Shown in pieces: positions 27,299 to 43,763 of a stretch of DNA of 64,000 bases (position 1 is its first letter; each line of letters opens with the position of its first letter). The notes under the pieces are model-generated. The model saw nothing but the letters and a program-made list of their open reading frames with translations, was not told the DNA's origin and did not search any database. The translations under genes and the position numbers were made by a program. The DNA is from Cupriavidus basilensis (GTDB lineage: Bacteria; Pseudomonadota; Gammaproteobacteria; Burkholderiales; Burkholderiaceae): positions 248,001-312,000 of the forward strand of contig NZ_BBQM01000016.1 of the NCBI RefSeq assembly GCF_000876015.1, written 5' to 3'.

Positions 27299-29896
27299 AT
27301 GAACACTGCAAACCGCAAGCCGCTGCCGGGCACCAAGCTGGATTTCTTCGACGCGCGCGCCGCCGTCGAGGCGATCCAGCCGGGCGCCTATGACAAATTG
27401 CCGTACACGTCGCGCGTGCTGGCCGAGAACCTGGTGCGCCGCTGCGACCCGGCCACGCTGGACGCCTCGCTGACGCAGCTCATCGAGCGCCGGCGCGACC
27501 TCGATTTCCCGTGGTTCCCGGCGCGCGTGGTTTGCCATGACATCCTCGGCCAGACCGCGCTGGTGGACCTGGCCGGCCTGCGCGACGCGATCACCGCCCA
27601 GGGCGGCGACCCGGCCAAGGTCAACCCGGTGGTGCCGGTGCAGCTGATCGTGGACCACTCGCTGGCCGTGGAATGCGGCGGCTTCGACCCCGATGCGTTC
27701 GCCAAGAACCGCGCCATCGAGGACCGCCGCAACGAAGACCGCTTCGACTTCATCAACTGGACCAAGAAGGCGTTCAAGAACGTCGAGGTGATCCCGCCGG
27801 GCAACGGCATCATGCACCAGATCAACCTGGAGCGGATGTCGCCGGTGATCCACGCCGTGAACGGCGTGGCCTACCCCGACACGCTGGTCGGCACCGACAG
27901 CCACACGCCGCACGTCGACGCGCTCGGCGTGATCGCCGTCGGCGTGGGCGGGCTGGAAGCCGAGAACGTGATGCTGGGGCGCGCCTCGTGGATGCGCCTG
28001 CCCGACATCGTCGGCGTGGAGCTTTCCGGCAAGCGCCAGCCCGGCATCACCGCCACCGACATCGTGCTGGCGCTGACCGAGTTCCTGCGCAAGGAAAAGG
28101 TGGTCGGCGCCTACCTGGAGTTCCGCGGCGAAGGCGCCGCGAGCCTGACGCTCGGCGACCGCGCCACCATCTCCAACATGGCGCCGGAATACGGCGCCAC
28201 CGCGGCGATGTTCTTCATCGACGGCCAGACCATCGACTACCTGAAGCTGACCGGCCGCGACGACGCGCAGGTCAGGCTGGTGGAAACCTACGCCAAGGCC
28301 GCGGGCCTGTGGGCCGACACGCTGCAGCACGCCGAATACGAGCGCGTGCTGCGCTTCGACCTGTCCACCGTGGTGCGCAACATGGCCGGCCCGTCCAACC
28401 CGCACAAGCGGCTGCCGACCTCCGACCTGGCCGCGCGCGGCATCGCCGGCAAGTGGGAAGACACGCCGGGCCAGATGCCCGACGGCGCCGTCATCATCGC
28501 CGCCATCACCAGCTGCACCAACACCAGCAACCCGCGCAACGTGATCGCCGCCGCGCTGCTGGCGCGCAACGCCAACGCGCGCGGGCTGACCCGCAAGCCG
28601 TGGGTGAAGAGCTCGCTCGCGCCCGGCTCCAAGGCCGTGCAGCTGTACCTGGAAGAAGCCGGCCTGCTGCCGGACCTGGAGCGGCTCGGCTTCGGCATCG
28701 TGGCGTTCGCCTGCACCACCTGCAACGGCATGTCCGGCGCGCTCGACCCGGTGATCCAGAAGGAGATCATCGAGCGCGACCTGTACGCCACCGCCGTGCT
28801 CTCGGGCAACCGCAACTTCGACGGCCGCATCCACCCGTACGCCAAGCAGGCCTTTCTGGCCTCGCCGCCGCTAGTGGTGGCCTACGCCATCGCCGGCACC
28901 ATCCGCTTCGACATCGAGCAGGACGTGCTGGGCACCGACGCCGACGGCAAGCCGGTGCGGCTCAAGGACATCTGGCCGAGCGACGAGGAAATCGACGCCA
29001 TCGTGGCCAGGAGCGTCAAGCCCGAGCAGTTCCGCAAGGTCTACGAGCCGATGTTCAACTTCGCCGTGGACAGCGGCGAGCAGATCAGCCCGCTGTACGA
29101 CTGGCGCCCGCAGAGCACCTACATCCGCCGCCCGCCGTACTGGGAAGGCGCGCTGGCCGGCGAGCGCACGCTCCAGGGCCTGCGTCCGCTGGCGGTGCTC
29201 GGCGACAACATCACCACCGACCACCTGTCGCCGTCGAACGCCATCATGCTCGACAGCGCGGCCGGCGAATACCTGGCCAGGATGGGCCTGCCCGAGGAAG
29301 ACTTCAACTCCTACGCCACGCACCGCGGCGACCACCTCACCGCGCAGCGCGCCACCTTCGCCAACCCCACGCTGGTCAACGAGATGGCCGTGGTGGACGG
29401 CAAGGTCAAGAAGGGTTCGCTGGCGCGCATCGAGCCCGAGGGCAAGGTGGTGCGCATGTGGGAAGCGATCGAGACCTACATGGACCGCAAGCAGCCGCTG
29501 ATCATCGTGGCCGGCGCGGACTACGGCCAGGGCTCCTCGCGCGACTGGGCGGCCAAGGGCGTGCGGCTGGCGGGCGTGGAAGTCATCGTGGCCGAAGGCT
29601 TCGAGCGCATCCACCGCACCAACCTGATCGGCATGGGCGTGCTGCCGCTGGAGTTCAAGCCCGGCACCAACCGCCTGACGCTCGGCATCGACGGCACCGA
29701 GACCTTCGACGTGATCGGCGCGCGCAAGCCGCGCGCGGAGCTTACGCTGGTCATCCGCCGCAAGAGCGGCGAGCGCGTGGAAGTGCCCGTGACCTGCCGC
29801 CTCGACACCGCGGAAGAAGTCTCCATCTACGACGCCGGCGGCGTGCTGCAGCGCTTCGCGCAGGACTTCCTCGAATCGTCTAAGGCCGCGGCCTGA
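27299..29896 (+). CDS. acnD: Fe/S-dependent 2-methylisocitrate dehydratase AcnD
   Basis: An aconitase-family hydro-lyase of 865 residues from MNTANRKPLPGTKLDFFD. It dehydrates 2-methylcitrate to 2-methylaconitate, which PrpF then isomerises. Iron-sulfur ligands are visible as SCTNTSN and CTTCNG. VGTDSHTPHVDALG and GADYGQGSSRDWA mark the aconitase active site. The open frame begins eight codons earlier at ATG 27275; the MNTA start matches what I recall of AcnD proteins, but neither has a good ribosome binding site. It replaces PrpD in this version of the cycle and is always paired with PrpF. Confidence 0.95.
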   Translation: MNTANRKPLPGTKLDFFDARAAVEAIQPGAYDKLPYTSRVLAENLVRRCDPATLDASLTQLIERRRDLDFPWFPARVVCHDILGQTALVDLAGLRDAITAQGGDPAKVNPVVPVQLIVDHSLAVECGGFDPDAFAKNRAIEDRRNEDRFDFINWTKKAFKNVEVIPPGNGIMHQINLERMSPVIHAVNGVAYPDTLVGTDSHTPHVDALGVIAVGVGGLEAENVMLGRASWMRLPDIVGVELSGKRQPGITATDIVLALTEFLRKEKVVGAYLEFRGEGAASLTLGDRATISNMAPEYGATAAMFFIDGQTIDYLKLTGRDDAQVRLVETYAKAAGLWADTLQHAEYERVLRFDLSTVVRNMAGPSNPHKRLPTSDLAARGIAGKWEDTPGQMPDGAVIIAAITSCTNTSNPRNVIAAALLARNANARGLTRKPWVKSSLAPGSKAVQLYLEEAGLLPDLERLGFGIVAFACTTCNGMSGALDPVIQKEIIERDLYATAVLSGNRNFDGRIHPYAKQAFLASPPLVVAYAIAGTIRFDIEQDVLGTDADGKPVRLKDIWPSDEEIDAIVARSVKPEQFRKVYEPMFNFAVDSGEQISPLYDWRPQSTYIRRPPYWEGALAGERTLQGLRPLAVLGDNITTDHLSPSNAIMLDSAAGEYLARMGLPEEDFNSYATHRGDHLTAQRATFANPTLVNEMAVVDGKVKKGSLARIEPEGKVVRMWEAIETYMDRKQPLIIVAGADYGQGSSRDWAAKGVRLAGVEVIVAEGFERIHRTNLIGMGVLPLEFKPGTNRLTLGIDGTETFDVIGARKPRAELTLVIRRKSGERVEVPVTCRLDTAEEVSIYDAGGVLQRFAQDFLESSKAAA

Positions 29897-29952
29897 GGCA
29901 ATATAGCGCGCGCCGGGCGGCATGCCGCCCGGCCTCACCAGGACGAAATCCC

Positions 29953-31143
29953 ATGGCCCACGTACCCCAGATCAAGATTCCCGCCACCTACCTGCGTGGC
30001 GGCACCAGCAAAGGCGTGTTCTTCCGCCTGCAGGACCTGCCCGCGGCCGCGCAGGTCCCCGGCGCGGCGCGCGACAAGCTGCTGATGCGCGTGATCGGCA
30101 GCCCCGACCCCTACGGCAAGCAGATCGACGGCATGGGCGCGGCAACGTCCAGCACCAGCAAGACCGTCATCATCTCGAAAAGCAGCCGGCCCGGCCACGA
30201 CGTCGACTACCTGTTCGGCCAGGTCTCCATCGACCAGCCGTTCATCGACTGGAGCGGCAACTGCGGCAACCTGTCCGCCGCCGTCGGCCCGTTCGCCATC
30301 GGCGCCGGGCTGGTCGACCCGAGCCGCATCCCGCAAAACGGCGTGGCCACCGTGCGCATCTGGCAGGCCAACATCGGCAAGACCATCATCGGCCACGTGC
30401 CCATCACCGATGGCGCCGTGCAGGAAACCGGCGACTTCGAGCTCGACGGCGTGACCTTTCCCGCCGCCGAAGTCCAGCTCGAGTTCATGGACCCGGCCGC
30501 CGAGGAAGAAGGCGCCGGCGGCGCCATGTTCCCGACCGGCCACCTCGTCGACGACCTCGAGGTGCCGGGCGTGGGCACCTTCAAGGCCACCATGATCAAC
30601 GCCGGCATCCCGACCATCTTCCTCAACGCGGAAGAGATCGGCTACACCGGCACCGAGCTGCAGGACGACATCAACGGCGACCCCGCCGCGCTGGCCAGGT
30701 TCGAGACCATCCGCGCCTACGGCGCGCTGCGCATGGGCCTGATCAAGAACGTCGACGAAGCGGCCAAGCGCCAGCACACGCCGAAGGTGGCCTTCGTGGC
30801 GAAGCCGGCCGGCTACGTTGCCTCCAGCGGCAAGCAGGTCGGCGCCGGCGACGTCGACCTGCTGGTGCGCGCGCTGTCGATGGGCAAGCTGCACCACGCC
30901 ATGATGGGCACCGCCGCCGTGGCCATCGGCACCGCCGCGGCGATCCCCGGCACGCTGGTCAACCTCGCCGCCGGCGGCGGCGAACGCAACGCGGTGCGCT
31001 TCGGCCACCCCTCGGGCACGCTGCGCGTGGGCGCCGAAGCCAATCTCGTCGACGGCGAATGGGCCGTGACCAAGGCCATCATGAGCCGCAGCGCGCGCGT
31101 GCTGATGGAAGGCTGGGTGCGCGTGCCGGGCGACACGTTCTGA
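29953..31143 (+). CDS. prpF: 2-methylaconitate cis-trans isomerase PrpF
   Basis: A 396-residue isomerase of the diaminopimelate-epimerase-like fold. PATYLRGGTSKGVFFR is the family opening; IDWSGNCGNLSAAVGPFAI carries the conserved Gly-Asn-Cys-Gly-Asn active-site segment. It converts the AcnD product into the form that housekeeping aconitase can hydrate. AGGA precedes the ATG. It ends the operon; no prpD is present, consistent with the AcnD/PrpF route. Confidence 0.97.
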   Translation: MAHVPQIKIPATYLRGGTSKGVFFRLQDLPAAAQVPGAARDKLLMRVIGSPDPYGKQIDGMGAATSSTSKTVIISKSSRPGHDVDYLFGQVSIDQPFIDWSGNCGNLSAAVGPFAIGAGLVDPSRIPQNGVATVRIWQANIGKTIIGHVPITDGAVQETGDFELDGVTFPAAEVQLEFMDPAAEEEGAGGAMFPTGHLVDDLEVPGVGTFKATMINAGIPTIFLNAEEIGYTGTELQDDINGDPAALARFETIRAYGALRMGLIKNVDEAAKRQHTPKVAFVAKPAGYVASSGKQVGAGDVDLLVRALSMGKLHHAMMGTAAVAIGTAAAIPGTLVNLAAGGGERNAVRFGHPSGTLRVGAEANLVDGEWAVTKAIMSRSARVLMEGWVRVPGDTF

Positions 31144-31269
31144 GGAACCGGCGGCACGGCGCAGCGGGACTCGGTTCCGGTTGCGGCGGCATGGAGGTCC
31201 TGCTTGCCGCCGGTGGTCTCGATGAGGGAACGGCTTTCGCCATTTGCCGGCGCTTGCCCTCTCCCCCGG

Positions 31270-31296
31270 CCCCTCTCCCACTTCGCGGGAGAGGGG
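31270..31296. repeat. REP-like hairpin, CCCCTCTCCC family
   Basis: CCCCTCTCCC and GGGAGAGGGG form a perfect 10-bp stem around acttcgc. It is the same family as the hairpin at 40-78. It lies 127 bases after the prpF stop and probably ends the prp transcript. Confidence 0.7.
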
Positions 31297-31354
31297 AGCA
31301 AACCATCAATGACAAAAGGCTGCCGGCAACGAGTCAACTTGCCGATTGCGGTCT

Positions 31355-31377
31355 CCCCTCTCCCGCTTGCGGGAGAA
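31355..31377. repeat. REP-like hairpin, second local copy
   Basis: CTCCCGC-TT-GCGGGAG is a perfect 7-bp stem with flanking CCCT and AAGG. It is about 60 bases from the copy at 31270, and the bases between have no clear relation. Paired copies like this are common for bacterial REP elements. Confidence 0.6.
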
Positions 31378-31632
31378 GGCAGGATTCGCCACGAAGCGAG
31401 AGCCTTTGCCATTCGCTGGCACCGGCCGCCTTCCCGGCGCGCGGCCCCTCGAAGGCCGCAGCCGCAGCAAGGCATCGAGGTCATCGATGCGCGCGCGGCC
31501 AAGGCGGGTAGCCGTCATGGCAGGAACGAGGCGATGACTCAATGCCATCTGGCCGGCCCTCCCCGCCAGACTCCCCCCCGGGAAAACCCCAAAGCAGTAA
31601 ATGTCGACACATTCAGGACCCCTCTCGTATAG

Positions 31633-32871
<1,239 letters not shown>

Positions 32872-32927
32872 CGGCCGCGGCGTAGCCGCGGGCATTCCGG
32901 GCGGCGGCGGAGCACGCCCCGCCCTCG

Positions 32928-32966
32928 CGGCTGGCTGGCCGCACGCGACCTCGCCAGCCGTTTTTT
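32928..32966 (+). terminator. Intrinsic terminator of the asparaginase gene
   Basis: CGGCTGGC and GCCAGCCG form an 8-bp stem with a 17-base loop, followed directly by TTTTTT. It lies 57 bases after the asparaginase stop. Confidence 0.85.
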
Positions 32967-33076
32967 CACTTCATGCCAGCCCTCCCCTTGCAAGCCAGGT
33001 AGTCCTCGAAGCCGATGCGGCCGCCATGCCGCCAGGCCTCGGCGGAACATGGATTGGTGGCGGCAAAGATCGGCCG
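32966..33076 (-). pseudogene. Possible C-terminal remnant of an unrecognised protein
   Basis: A minus-strand frame, open only between stops, reads ...IFAATNPCSAEAW, then RHGGRIGFEDYLACKGRAGMK and stop. It has no start codon of its own. Codon third positions are almost all G or C, as in real genes here, and the residue mix (paired cysteines, aromatic and glycine pattern) looks protein-like. It may be the tail of a decayed gene; an in-frame TAA at 33077-33079 cuts it off. I do not recognise the family. Confidence 0.3.
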
Positions 33077-33147
33077 TTAATTGCGTTACAAGGCATTCCC
33101 GCTCATGCGGCCGGATTGAAGGCGGCGCGGCCGGCCGGCGCGCCGTG

Positions 33148-33639
33148 CTAGAACAGCACGCTGCTCATCAGCGCCCTGGCCACGAGCTCGGCCTCGTCGG
33201 CGCTTTCCGCGTAGACCGACACCTCGCTCACCACCTGCCGGCGCCCGCGCCGGAGCACGCTGGCCACCGCGCGCAGGCTGGCCGCCCTGGCCGCTTCGAG
33301 ATACTGGATGTTGAGCGAACCGGTGGCGCCGCCGCGCATGCTGCCGGCCTCGCAGCCCGAGGCCGCCGCGGCCGCGCCGGCCACGTCGATCAGCGTGGCG
33401 ATCACGCCGCCGTGGACGATCTCGCCGACCGTGACGTTGGCGGGGCTGAACGGCAGCAGCAGCTCGACGTGGTCCACCGCCAGCACGTCCAGCGCGATGC
33501 CCAGCGCGCGGGCCACGGGCGAGCCCATCAGGACCTGCTCGACGGTCTGGCGGATACGCGGGTCGACGGGTGCGGCGGCATGGGAGCCGGCAGCGGCAGC
33601 GGCGCCCGCGCCGGACAAGGCGGCAACGAGAATCGGCAT
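33148..33639 (-). CDS. PaaI-type hotdog-fold thioesterase
   Basis: The protein has 163 residues. The hotdog signature is NVTVGEIVHGGVIATLIDVAGA, with the HGG turn and the acidic residue in LIDVA, followed by SLNIQYLEAA and VSEVSVY. Such enzymes hydrolyse small acyl-CoA or aryl-CoA esters. AGGAGAACACG precedes the ATG at 33639. The first 30 residues are Ala/Gly-rich and may be a poorly conserved N-terminal extension. It is a single gene, divergent from the DUF1289 gene. Confidence 0.85.
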   Translation of the reverse strand: MPILVAALSGAGAAAAAGSHAAAPVDPRIRQTVEQVLMGSPVARALGIALDVLAVDHVELLLPFSPANVTVGEIVHGGVIATLIDVAGAAAAASGCEAGSMRGGATGSLNIQYLEAARAASLRAVASVLRRGRRQVVSEVSVYAESADEAELVARALMSSVLF

Positions 33640-33805
33640 CGTGTTCTCCTGGATCGGGATCGTGGCAACAGGAGCAGCGTAGACCCGCGCGCCGCCGGCG
33701 CTCAATTACCTGACGGGTAATCGGCGGACTTCCGCGCGGCAAACTTCCGCGCGGCGATGTTGCGCCGCAGGCACCGGGCGGGCCGGGGCCGGGCCGGTCG
33801 CCGTT

Positions 33806-33811
33806 TATAAT
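33806..33811 (+). promoter_or_regulatory. Candidate -10 box (TATAAT) for the DUF1289 gene
   Basis: A perfect TATAAT stands 31 bases before the ATG at 33842, in GC-rich DNA where such hexamers are rare. No good -35 box is at 17 bases. The GTG at 33812 overlaps the expected start of transcription, arguing for the ATG as start. Confidence 0.5.
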
Positions 33812-33841
33812 GTGCGCCCGTCCGCCCCGCCTCGCCGCCGC

Positions 33842-34126
33842 ATGCCGTCAGACCTGTCAGACCCGCCAGACACCAACCCGCTTTCCGCGCGCTCCCCCGC
33901 CGCCACGCCGCAGCGCGACGAGGGCCAGCGCGACGAAGGCCTGTTCGACCGGCCCGACAGCCCCTGCATCGGCATCTGCTCGACCTTGTTCGACGAAATC
34001 TGCCAGGGCTGCGGCCGCACCGCGATGGAGGTCAGCAACTGGGTCTTCATGGACGACGCGGAAAAGCAGGCGGTGTGGGAGCGCATCACGCGCGAGGGCA
34101 CGGCGCGGCGCTTCCGCCCGGAGTAG
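33842..34126 (+). CDS. DUF1289 family cysteine-motif protein
   Basis: A 94-residue protein. After a low-complexity first half it has SPCIGICSTLFDEICQGCGRT, with four cysteines in the C-x3-C...C-x2-C spacing of DUF1289, and then EVSNWVFMDDAEKQAVWERI. The cysteines suggest a metal or Fe-S site; function of the family is not known. The ATG at 33842 was preferred to the GTG at 33812 because of the -10 box directly upstream. Confidence 0.82.
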   Translation: MPSDLSDPPDTNPLSARSPAATPQRDEGQRDEGLFDRPDSPCIGICSTLFDEICQGCGRTAMEVSNWVFMDDAEKQAVWERITREGTARRFRPE

Positions 34127-34174
34127 CCCCGGAGCCGGCCGCACCGACCACACTGGCCATACAGGCCGCGCCGC

Positions 34175-34321
34175 TCAGCCGCCGGCCAGCCGGCGCTCCA
34201 TGTCCTCCACCTCGCGGCGCGCCGGCTGCTTGTCGATGCCGCTGGGCACGGCCCCGGGCCCGAACGGGCGCACGGCGCCGAGCAGCACGCTGTCGATGGC
34301 CGTGGCAAACCCGCTGCTCAC
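34175..34321 (-). pseudogene. Truncated MOSC-domain protein (N-terminal stub)
   Basis: A 48-codon frame starts with GTG overlapping the stop of the glutamine amidotransferase gene (GTGA). It reads AIDSVLLGAVRPFGPGAVPSGIDKQP, broken here only for length after AIDSVLLGAVRPFGPG. That pattern (LLGxVxPxGPxxxPSGIDKxP) is the N-terminus of MOSC-domain proteins of the YiiM type, which normally continue for about 200 residues. Here it turns to ARREVEDMERRLAGG and stops. No MOSC continuation is visible in the other two minus-strand frames as far as the DUF1289 gene, so the 3' part appears deleted. Confidence 0.5.
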
Positions 34322-35031
34322 AGCCCGGCCGCCTCCAGCCAGCGCGCGAACATGCGGCGGCCGGCCGCGGCCACCGCCGTGCCGATCTGCGCCGTGCGCG
34401 CGCGGATCTCGCGCGGGTCGATGCCGGCCTTGCCAAGCTCGACCGTATGCCCGACCAGCCAGCCTTCCAGCTCGGCCGGACGCACCTCGGGATGGAACTG
34501 CAGCGCCAGCACGTGGCGGTCGATGGCGTAGGCCTGGTGCGGCACGGCCGCCGTGGAAGCCAGCAGTTGCGCGCCGGCGGGCAGGTCGAAGGTGTCGCCG
34601 TGCCAGTGCAGCACGTTCCAGTCGGCGCTTTCCAGCTCGGCCAGCGCGGAGGCGCGGCCTGCCTCGGTAGGCCGGATCGGCGCCCAGCCGATCTCGCGCG
34701 TGCCGGGATAGACGCGCGCGCCGCTGGCGCGGGCGATCAGCTGCGCGCCCAGGCAGACGCCGATCACCGGCCGGCGCGCCGCGAGCCGCGCGCGGATGAC
34801 GTCGATCTCGGCGTCGAGCCACGGATAGGTCTCGTTCTCGTACACGCCGATCGGGCCGCCGAGCACGACCAGCAGGTCGGCGGGATGCGCGCCGACCACG
34901 CTCAGGTCGTCGATGCCGGCGCGCAGCACGTACAGCGCGTGGCCGCGCTCGCGCAGGACGTCGCCCAGCACGCCGGCGTCCTCGAACGCAACGTGCTGGA
35001 TCACATGGGTGGTGAACCTGGCTTGGGTCAT
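34318..35031 (-). CDS. Class I glutamine amidotransferase-like protein
   Basis: This 237-residue protein has the GATase1 fold. The nucleophile elbow is GVCLGAQLIA and the histidine motif is LQFHPEV, giving Cys-His-Glu. LLVVLGGPIGVYENETYPWL is typical of the GMP-synthase-like amidotransferase group. It has no synthetase domain. Relatives include gamma-glutamyl hydrolases of polyamine catabolism and uncharacterised cytoplasmic enzymes. It was probably co-translated with the MOSC protein now truncated downstream. Confidence 0.88.
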   Translation of the reverse strand: MTQARFTTHVIQHVAFEDAGVLGDVLRERGHALYVLRAGIDDLSVVGAHPADLLVVLGGPIGVYENETYPWLDAEIDVIRARLAARRPVIGVCLGAQLIARASGARVYPGTREIGWAPIRPTEAGRASALAELESADWNVLHWHGDTFDLPAGAQLLASTAAVPHQAYAIDRHVLALQFHPEVRPAELEGWLVGHTVELGKAGIDPREIRARTAQIGTAVAAAGRRMFARWLEAAGL

Positions 35032-35144
35032 GGCGGGCCTGTCCGGTCGATGCAAAGCTTCGATCTTACTGGCATCCGGGCATGCCGGGCAAACGGTCAC
35101 GCCATGACATATCGCGCGCGCCGCACCGCACCGTCAGCGCGCCG

Positions 35145-37607
<2,463 letters not shown>

Positions 37608-37666
37608 CGATCGCTCTCCCCCGCGTGGCGGCATGCGCCCGCGGTGTTGTCTGTTTTTTGTCCCGT

Positions 37667-37699
37667 ACTGCTGTCTCGGCACTGCTGTCTCGGTACTGC
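37667..37699. repeat. Two tandem copies of a 14-bp unit
   Basis: ACTGCTGTCTCGGC is followed directly by ACTGCTGTCTCGGT and a partial ACTGC. It lies in the leader of the penicillin acylase gene. It looks like slippage; no function is assigned. Confidence 0.6.
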
Positions 37700-37788
37700 G
37701 TGCTCCCGGCCCGCCCGCGCCGCGCCGGACCGGTTCCGCGCGGCGCGGGCCGGCGGGATTGCGCATTATCGCCGAAGCGCCCGCGCAT

Positions 37789-37814
37789 GAAAAATGCCCG
37801 GGCTTGCCGGGCAT
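37789..37814 (-). terminator. Intrinsic terminator of the aldehyde dehydrogenase gene
   Basis: On the minus strand, ATGCCCGG and CCGGGCAT form an 8-bp stem with a 5-base loop, followed by TTTTT. It lies about 80 bases past the aldehyde dehydrogenase stop. Confidence 0.88.
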
Positions 37815-37891
37815 CCTGCGTGACCGCGGTGCGGCGGGCGGCGGCGCGCGGAACGATCCACCCCGCCCGCCGCCGCCGCGCCCGCCGCGCG

Positions 37892-39325
37892 TCAGGCGGC
37901 CGGCTTCTTCAGCTGCAGCGCCTTGTACTCGAGGAATTCCTCGAGCCCGTACTTGCCGGCCTCGCGCCCGTTGCCGGACTGCTTGTAGCCGCCGAACGGC
38001 GCCTGCATGTTGAACGGGCCGCCGTTGATGTCGACCTGGCCGGTGCGGATGCGGCGCGCCACGCGGATGGCGCGCGCTTCGTCGCCCGACCACACGCCGC
38101 CGCCCAGCCCGTAGATGCTGTCGTTGGCGATGCGCACGGCGTCTTCCTCGGTGTCGTAGCAGATGATCGACAGCACCGGGCCGAAGATCTCTTCCTGCGC
38201 CACGGTGGCCCGGGGATCGACGTTGCCAAGCACGGTCGGCTTGACGAAGAAGCCCTTGTCCAGCCCCGCGGGCGCTTCCGGGCCGCCCGTCACCAGTTCG
38301 GCGCCCTCGTTCAGGCCGCGCTGGATGTAGCTGGTCACGCGCTCACGCTGCGCGGCGGAGATCAGCGGGCCCAGGCGGGTGGTTTCCTGCAGCGGGTCGC
38401 CCACGGTGAAGGCATCGGCCACCTGCTTGGCGATGGCCTTGGCCTCCTCGTAGCGGCCGCGCGGCACCAGCATGCGGGTATGGGCCGAGCAGGTCTGCCC
38501 GGAGTTGAGGAAACAGGCACTGACGGTGCCCTTGACCGCGGCCGGCAGGTCCGCGTCGTCGAGGATCACCGAGGCGGACTTGCCGCCAAGCTCCAGCGCC
38601 ACGCGCTTGACGCTCTGCGCGCCCAGCTCGGAGACGCGCTTGCCGGCGCGCGTGGAGCCGGTAAACGACACCATGTCCACTTCCGGATGGCTGGCCAGCA
38701 CCTCGCCCACCACCGGGCCGTAGCCGGTCACGAGGTTGAACACGCCCGGCGGCAGGCCGGCGGCCTCGATCACCTCGGCCAGCACGAAGGCGTTGAGCGG
38801 CGCCACCTCGGACGGCTTGAGCACCACGGTGCAGCCAGCGGCCAGCGCCGGCGCCACCTTCAGCGTGATCTGGTTGAGCGGGTAGTTCCACGGCGTGATG
38901 GCACCCACCACGCCCACCGGCTCGCGCACCACCAGAGAATTGCCGACCTCTTCCTCGAACGTGAAGTTCTCCACCAGCTTGGCCGCCTGCGCCCAGTTGT
39001 AGACCGGGCCGCCGACCTGGATGGCGCGGGCCAGCTTGATCGGCATGCCGACTTCGCCGGCGATCAGTTGCGCCAGTTCCTCGCTGCGCTCCTTGAGCCC
39101 GTCCGCGATCTTGCGGATATAACTGGCGCGCACCGCCGGCGGCGTGGCCGACCAGGCGTCGAAGGCGGCGCGGGCGGCCTGGATGGCGTCCTCGGCGTCG
39201 CGCGCATGCCCTTCGGGGATGCGGCCCATGACGGCTTCGGTGGTGGAGTGGATGACGTCGATCTGGCCGGTGCCGTGGGGCACGACCCACTTACCGTTGA
39301 TGAAGAGCTTGTCTCGTTGTTGCAT
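37892..39325 (-). CDS. NAD(P)-dependent aldehyde dehydrogenase
   Basis: This 477-residue class 3-like aldehyde dehydrogenase has its catalytic cysteine in [12 protein letters not shown] and the general-base glutamate in [45 protein letters not shown] and [11 protein letters not shown] are standard. It oxidises an aldehyde to the acid; the substrate is not evident. Upstream of the start the frame is open but unrelated. It is a monocistronic unit with a strong terminator, divergent from the 189-residue unknown protein. Confidence 0.93.
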   Translation of the reverse strand: MQQRDKLFINGKWVVPHGTGQIDVIHSTTEAVMGRIPEGHARDAEDAIQAARAAFDAWSATPPAVRASYIRKIADGLKERSEELAQLIAGEVGMPIKLARAIQVGGPVYNWAQAAKLVENFTFEEEVGNSLVVREPVGVVGAITPWNYPLNQITLKVAPALAAGCTVVLKPSEVAPLNAFVLAEVIEAAGLPPGVFNLVTGYGPVVGEVLASHPEVDMVSFTGSTRAGKRVSELGAQSVKRVALELGGKSASVILDDADLPAAVKGTVSACFLNSGQTCSAHTRMLVPRGRYEEAKAIAKQVADAFTVGDPLQETTRLGPLISAAQRERVTSYIQRGLNEGAELVTGGPEAPAGLDKGFFVKPTVLGNVDPRATVAQEEIFGPVLSIICYDTEEDAVRIANDSIYGLGGGVWSGDEARAIRVARRIRTGQVDINGGPFNMQAPFGGYKQSGNGREAGKYGLEEFLEYKALQLKKPAA

Positions 39326-39527
39326 GGCCACAGTTTTCAGTTGTTGAACAGGCGATTGCAAAATTTTTGTTACTTTTATGGTGCTCCACATTGTAGAGCG
39401 GTTTGGCGCCTCGTTTTTTTGCGGTGCGCCAGCCACCCGAACAACGTGGCGATAATCGGCCGAGCATGAGCCGAATCCGGGAACAGCGCGCCGCTCGCCG
39501 CTGCCGGCGCATAACAAGGGAGCAGAC

Positions 39528-40097
39528 ATGACCGACCCGGTGTTCCACAAGACCGAGCAGGGCCAGGACGAAATCCGCACGCGCGCGCGCAAGCTGGACC
39601 ACAGGACGCGCGCGCTGCTGCTGATCGTCAACGGCGAGCGCCGGCGCAGCGAACTGCTGGCGCAGACCAGCGGCATGGGCGTAGGCCCGGAAGCCATCGA
39701 GGCGCTGCTGGAGGCCGGGCTGATCCACGCGGGCGCCGCCGCGCCGCCGGATATCGCCGCACCGGCCGCCCCGGCCGCCGCGCGCCGCGCCGGGCCGGAA
39801 GCGGCCGGCAGCGTGTTCCCGGCCTACGCCGCGCGCGGCGTAGGCGATGACGACGCCGGCCCCGCGACCTACCAGCAGCTCTATCACTTCTACACGGACG
39901 TCATCGGCCATCATCTCGGCCTGCGCGGCTACATGCTGCAGGTCAAGGTCGAGAAAGCCGCCGGCACGGCCGAACTCGCCGCGCTGCGCGGCCCGCTGTA
40001 CGCGGCCCTGCACAAGGCCAGGGGAGAGATCACCGCGGCCGCCATCATCGACCAGCTCGACAGGATGGTGGGCGGCGAGGGGCGGATGCAGATCTGA
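39528..40097 (+). CDS. Hypothetical protein, 189 residues
   Basis: I do not recognise this family beyond similarity to conserved Burkholderiaceae hypotheticals. The first 70 residues ([18 protein letters not shown], then [15 protein letters not shown]) look like a winged-helix unit. An Ala/Pro linker follows (about 70-95), then an alpha-helical C-terminal part ([36 protein letters not shown]). No catalytic motif or membrane segment is seen. GGGAGC-type ribosome binding sequence lies before the ATG. A cytoplasmic regulatory role is possible but unproven. Confidence 0.75.
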   Translation: MTDPVFHKTEQGQDEIRTRARKLDHRTRALLLIVNGERRRSELLAQTSGMGVGPEAIEALLEAGLIHAGAAAPPDIAAPAAPAAARRAGPEAAGSVFPAYAARGVGDDDAGPATYQQLYHFYTDVIGHHLGLRGYMLQVKVEKAAGTAELAALRGPLYAALHKARGEITAAAIIDQLDRMVGGEGRMQI

Positions 40098-40113
40098 ACG
40101 GGCAAAAGAAAAA

Positions 40114-40134
40114 AGGGCCGCACACGGCGGCCCT
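40114..40134. terminator. Bidirectional terminator between convergent genes
   Basis: AGGGCCG and CGGCCCT form a 7-bp stem around cacacgg. On the plus strand it is followed by CTTCTT; on the minus strand by TTTTTTCTTTTG. It separates the 189-residue unknown gene from ybiT. Confidence 0.82.
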
Positions 40135-40161
40135 CTTCTTCCATCAACCGGTCAAGGCAAC

Positions 40162-41784
<1,623 letters not shown>

Positions 41785-42012
41785 GTCTGGAACCTTGTAT
41801 GAATGAGGGGGCGCGGGCGGCGCGGCACCGGTGCGCACGGCACGGAACCGGCGCGGCGATGCCGCGGAACGCGCGCACGCGGCGAAGGGCGCGGTGCGCG
41901 GTCCCGGCATGCGGCCGGGAAGCCCGACAGAATCCCGGCCGGAGACCGGGAAATAACCCGCGATTTTACCATCCGCAGGCCCGGGAAAGAAGCGATCAGC
42001 CGCCGATGGGCA

Positions 42013-43763
<1,751 letters not shown>

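Noticed and set aside
31204..31632. Small ORFs across the REP-like region after prpF
   Set aside because: They translate the hairpin repeats, overlap each other on both strands and have no start signals.
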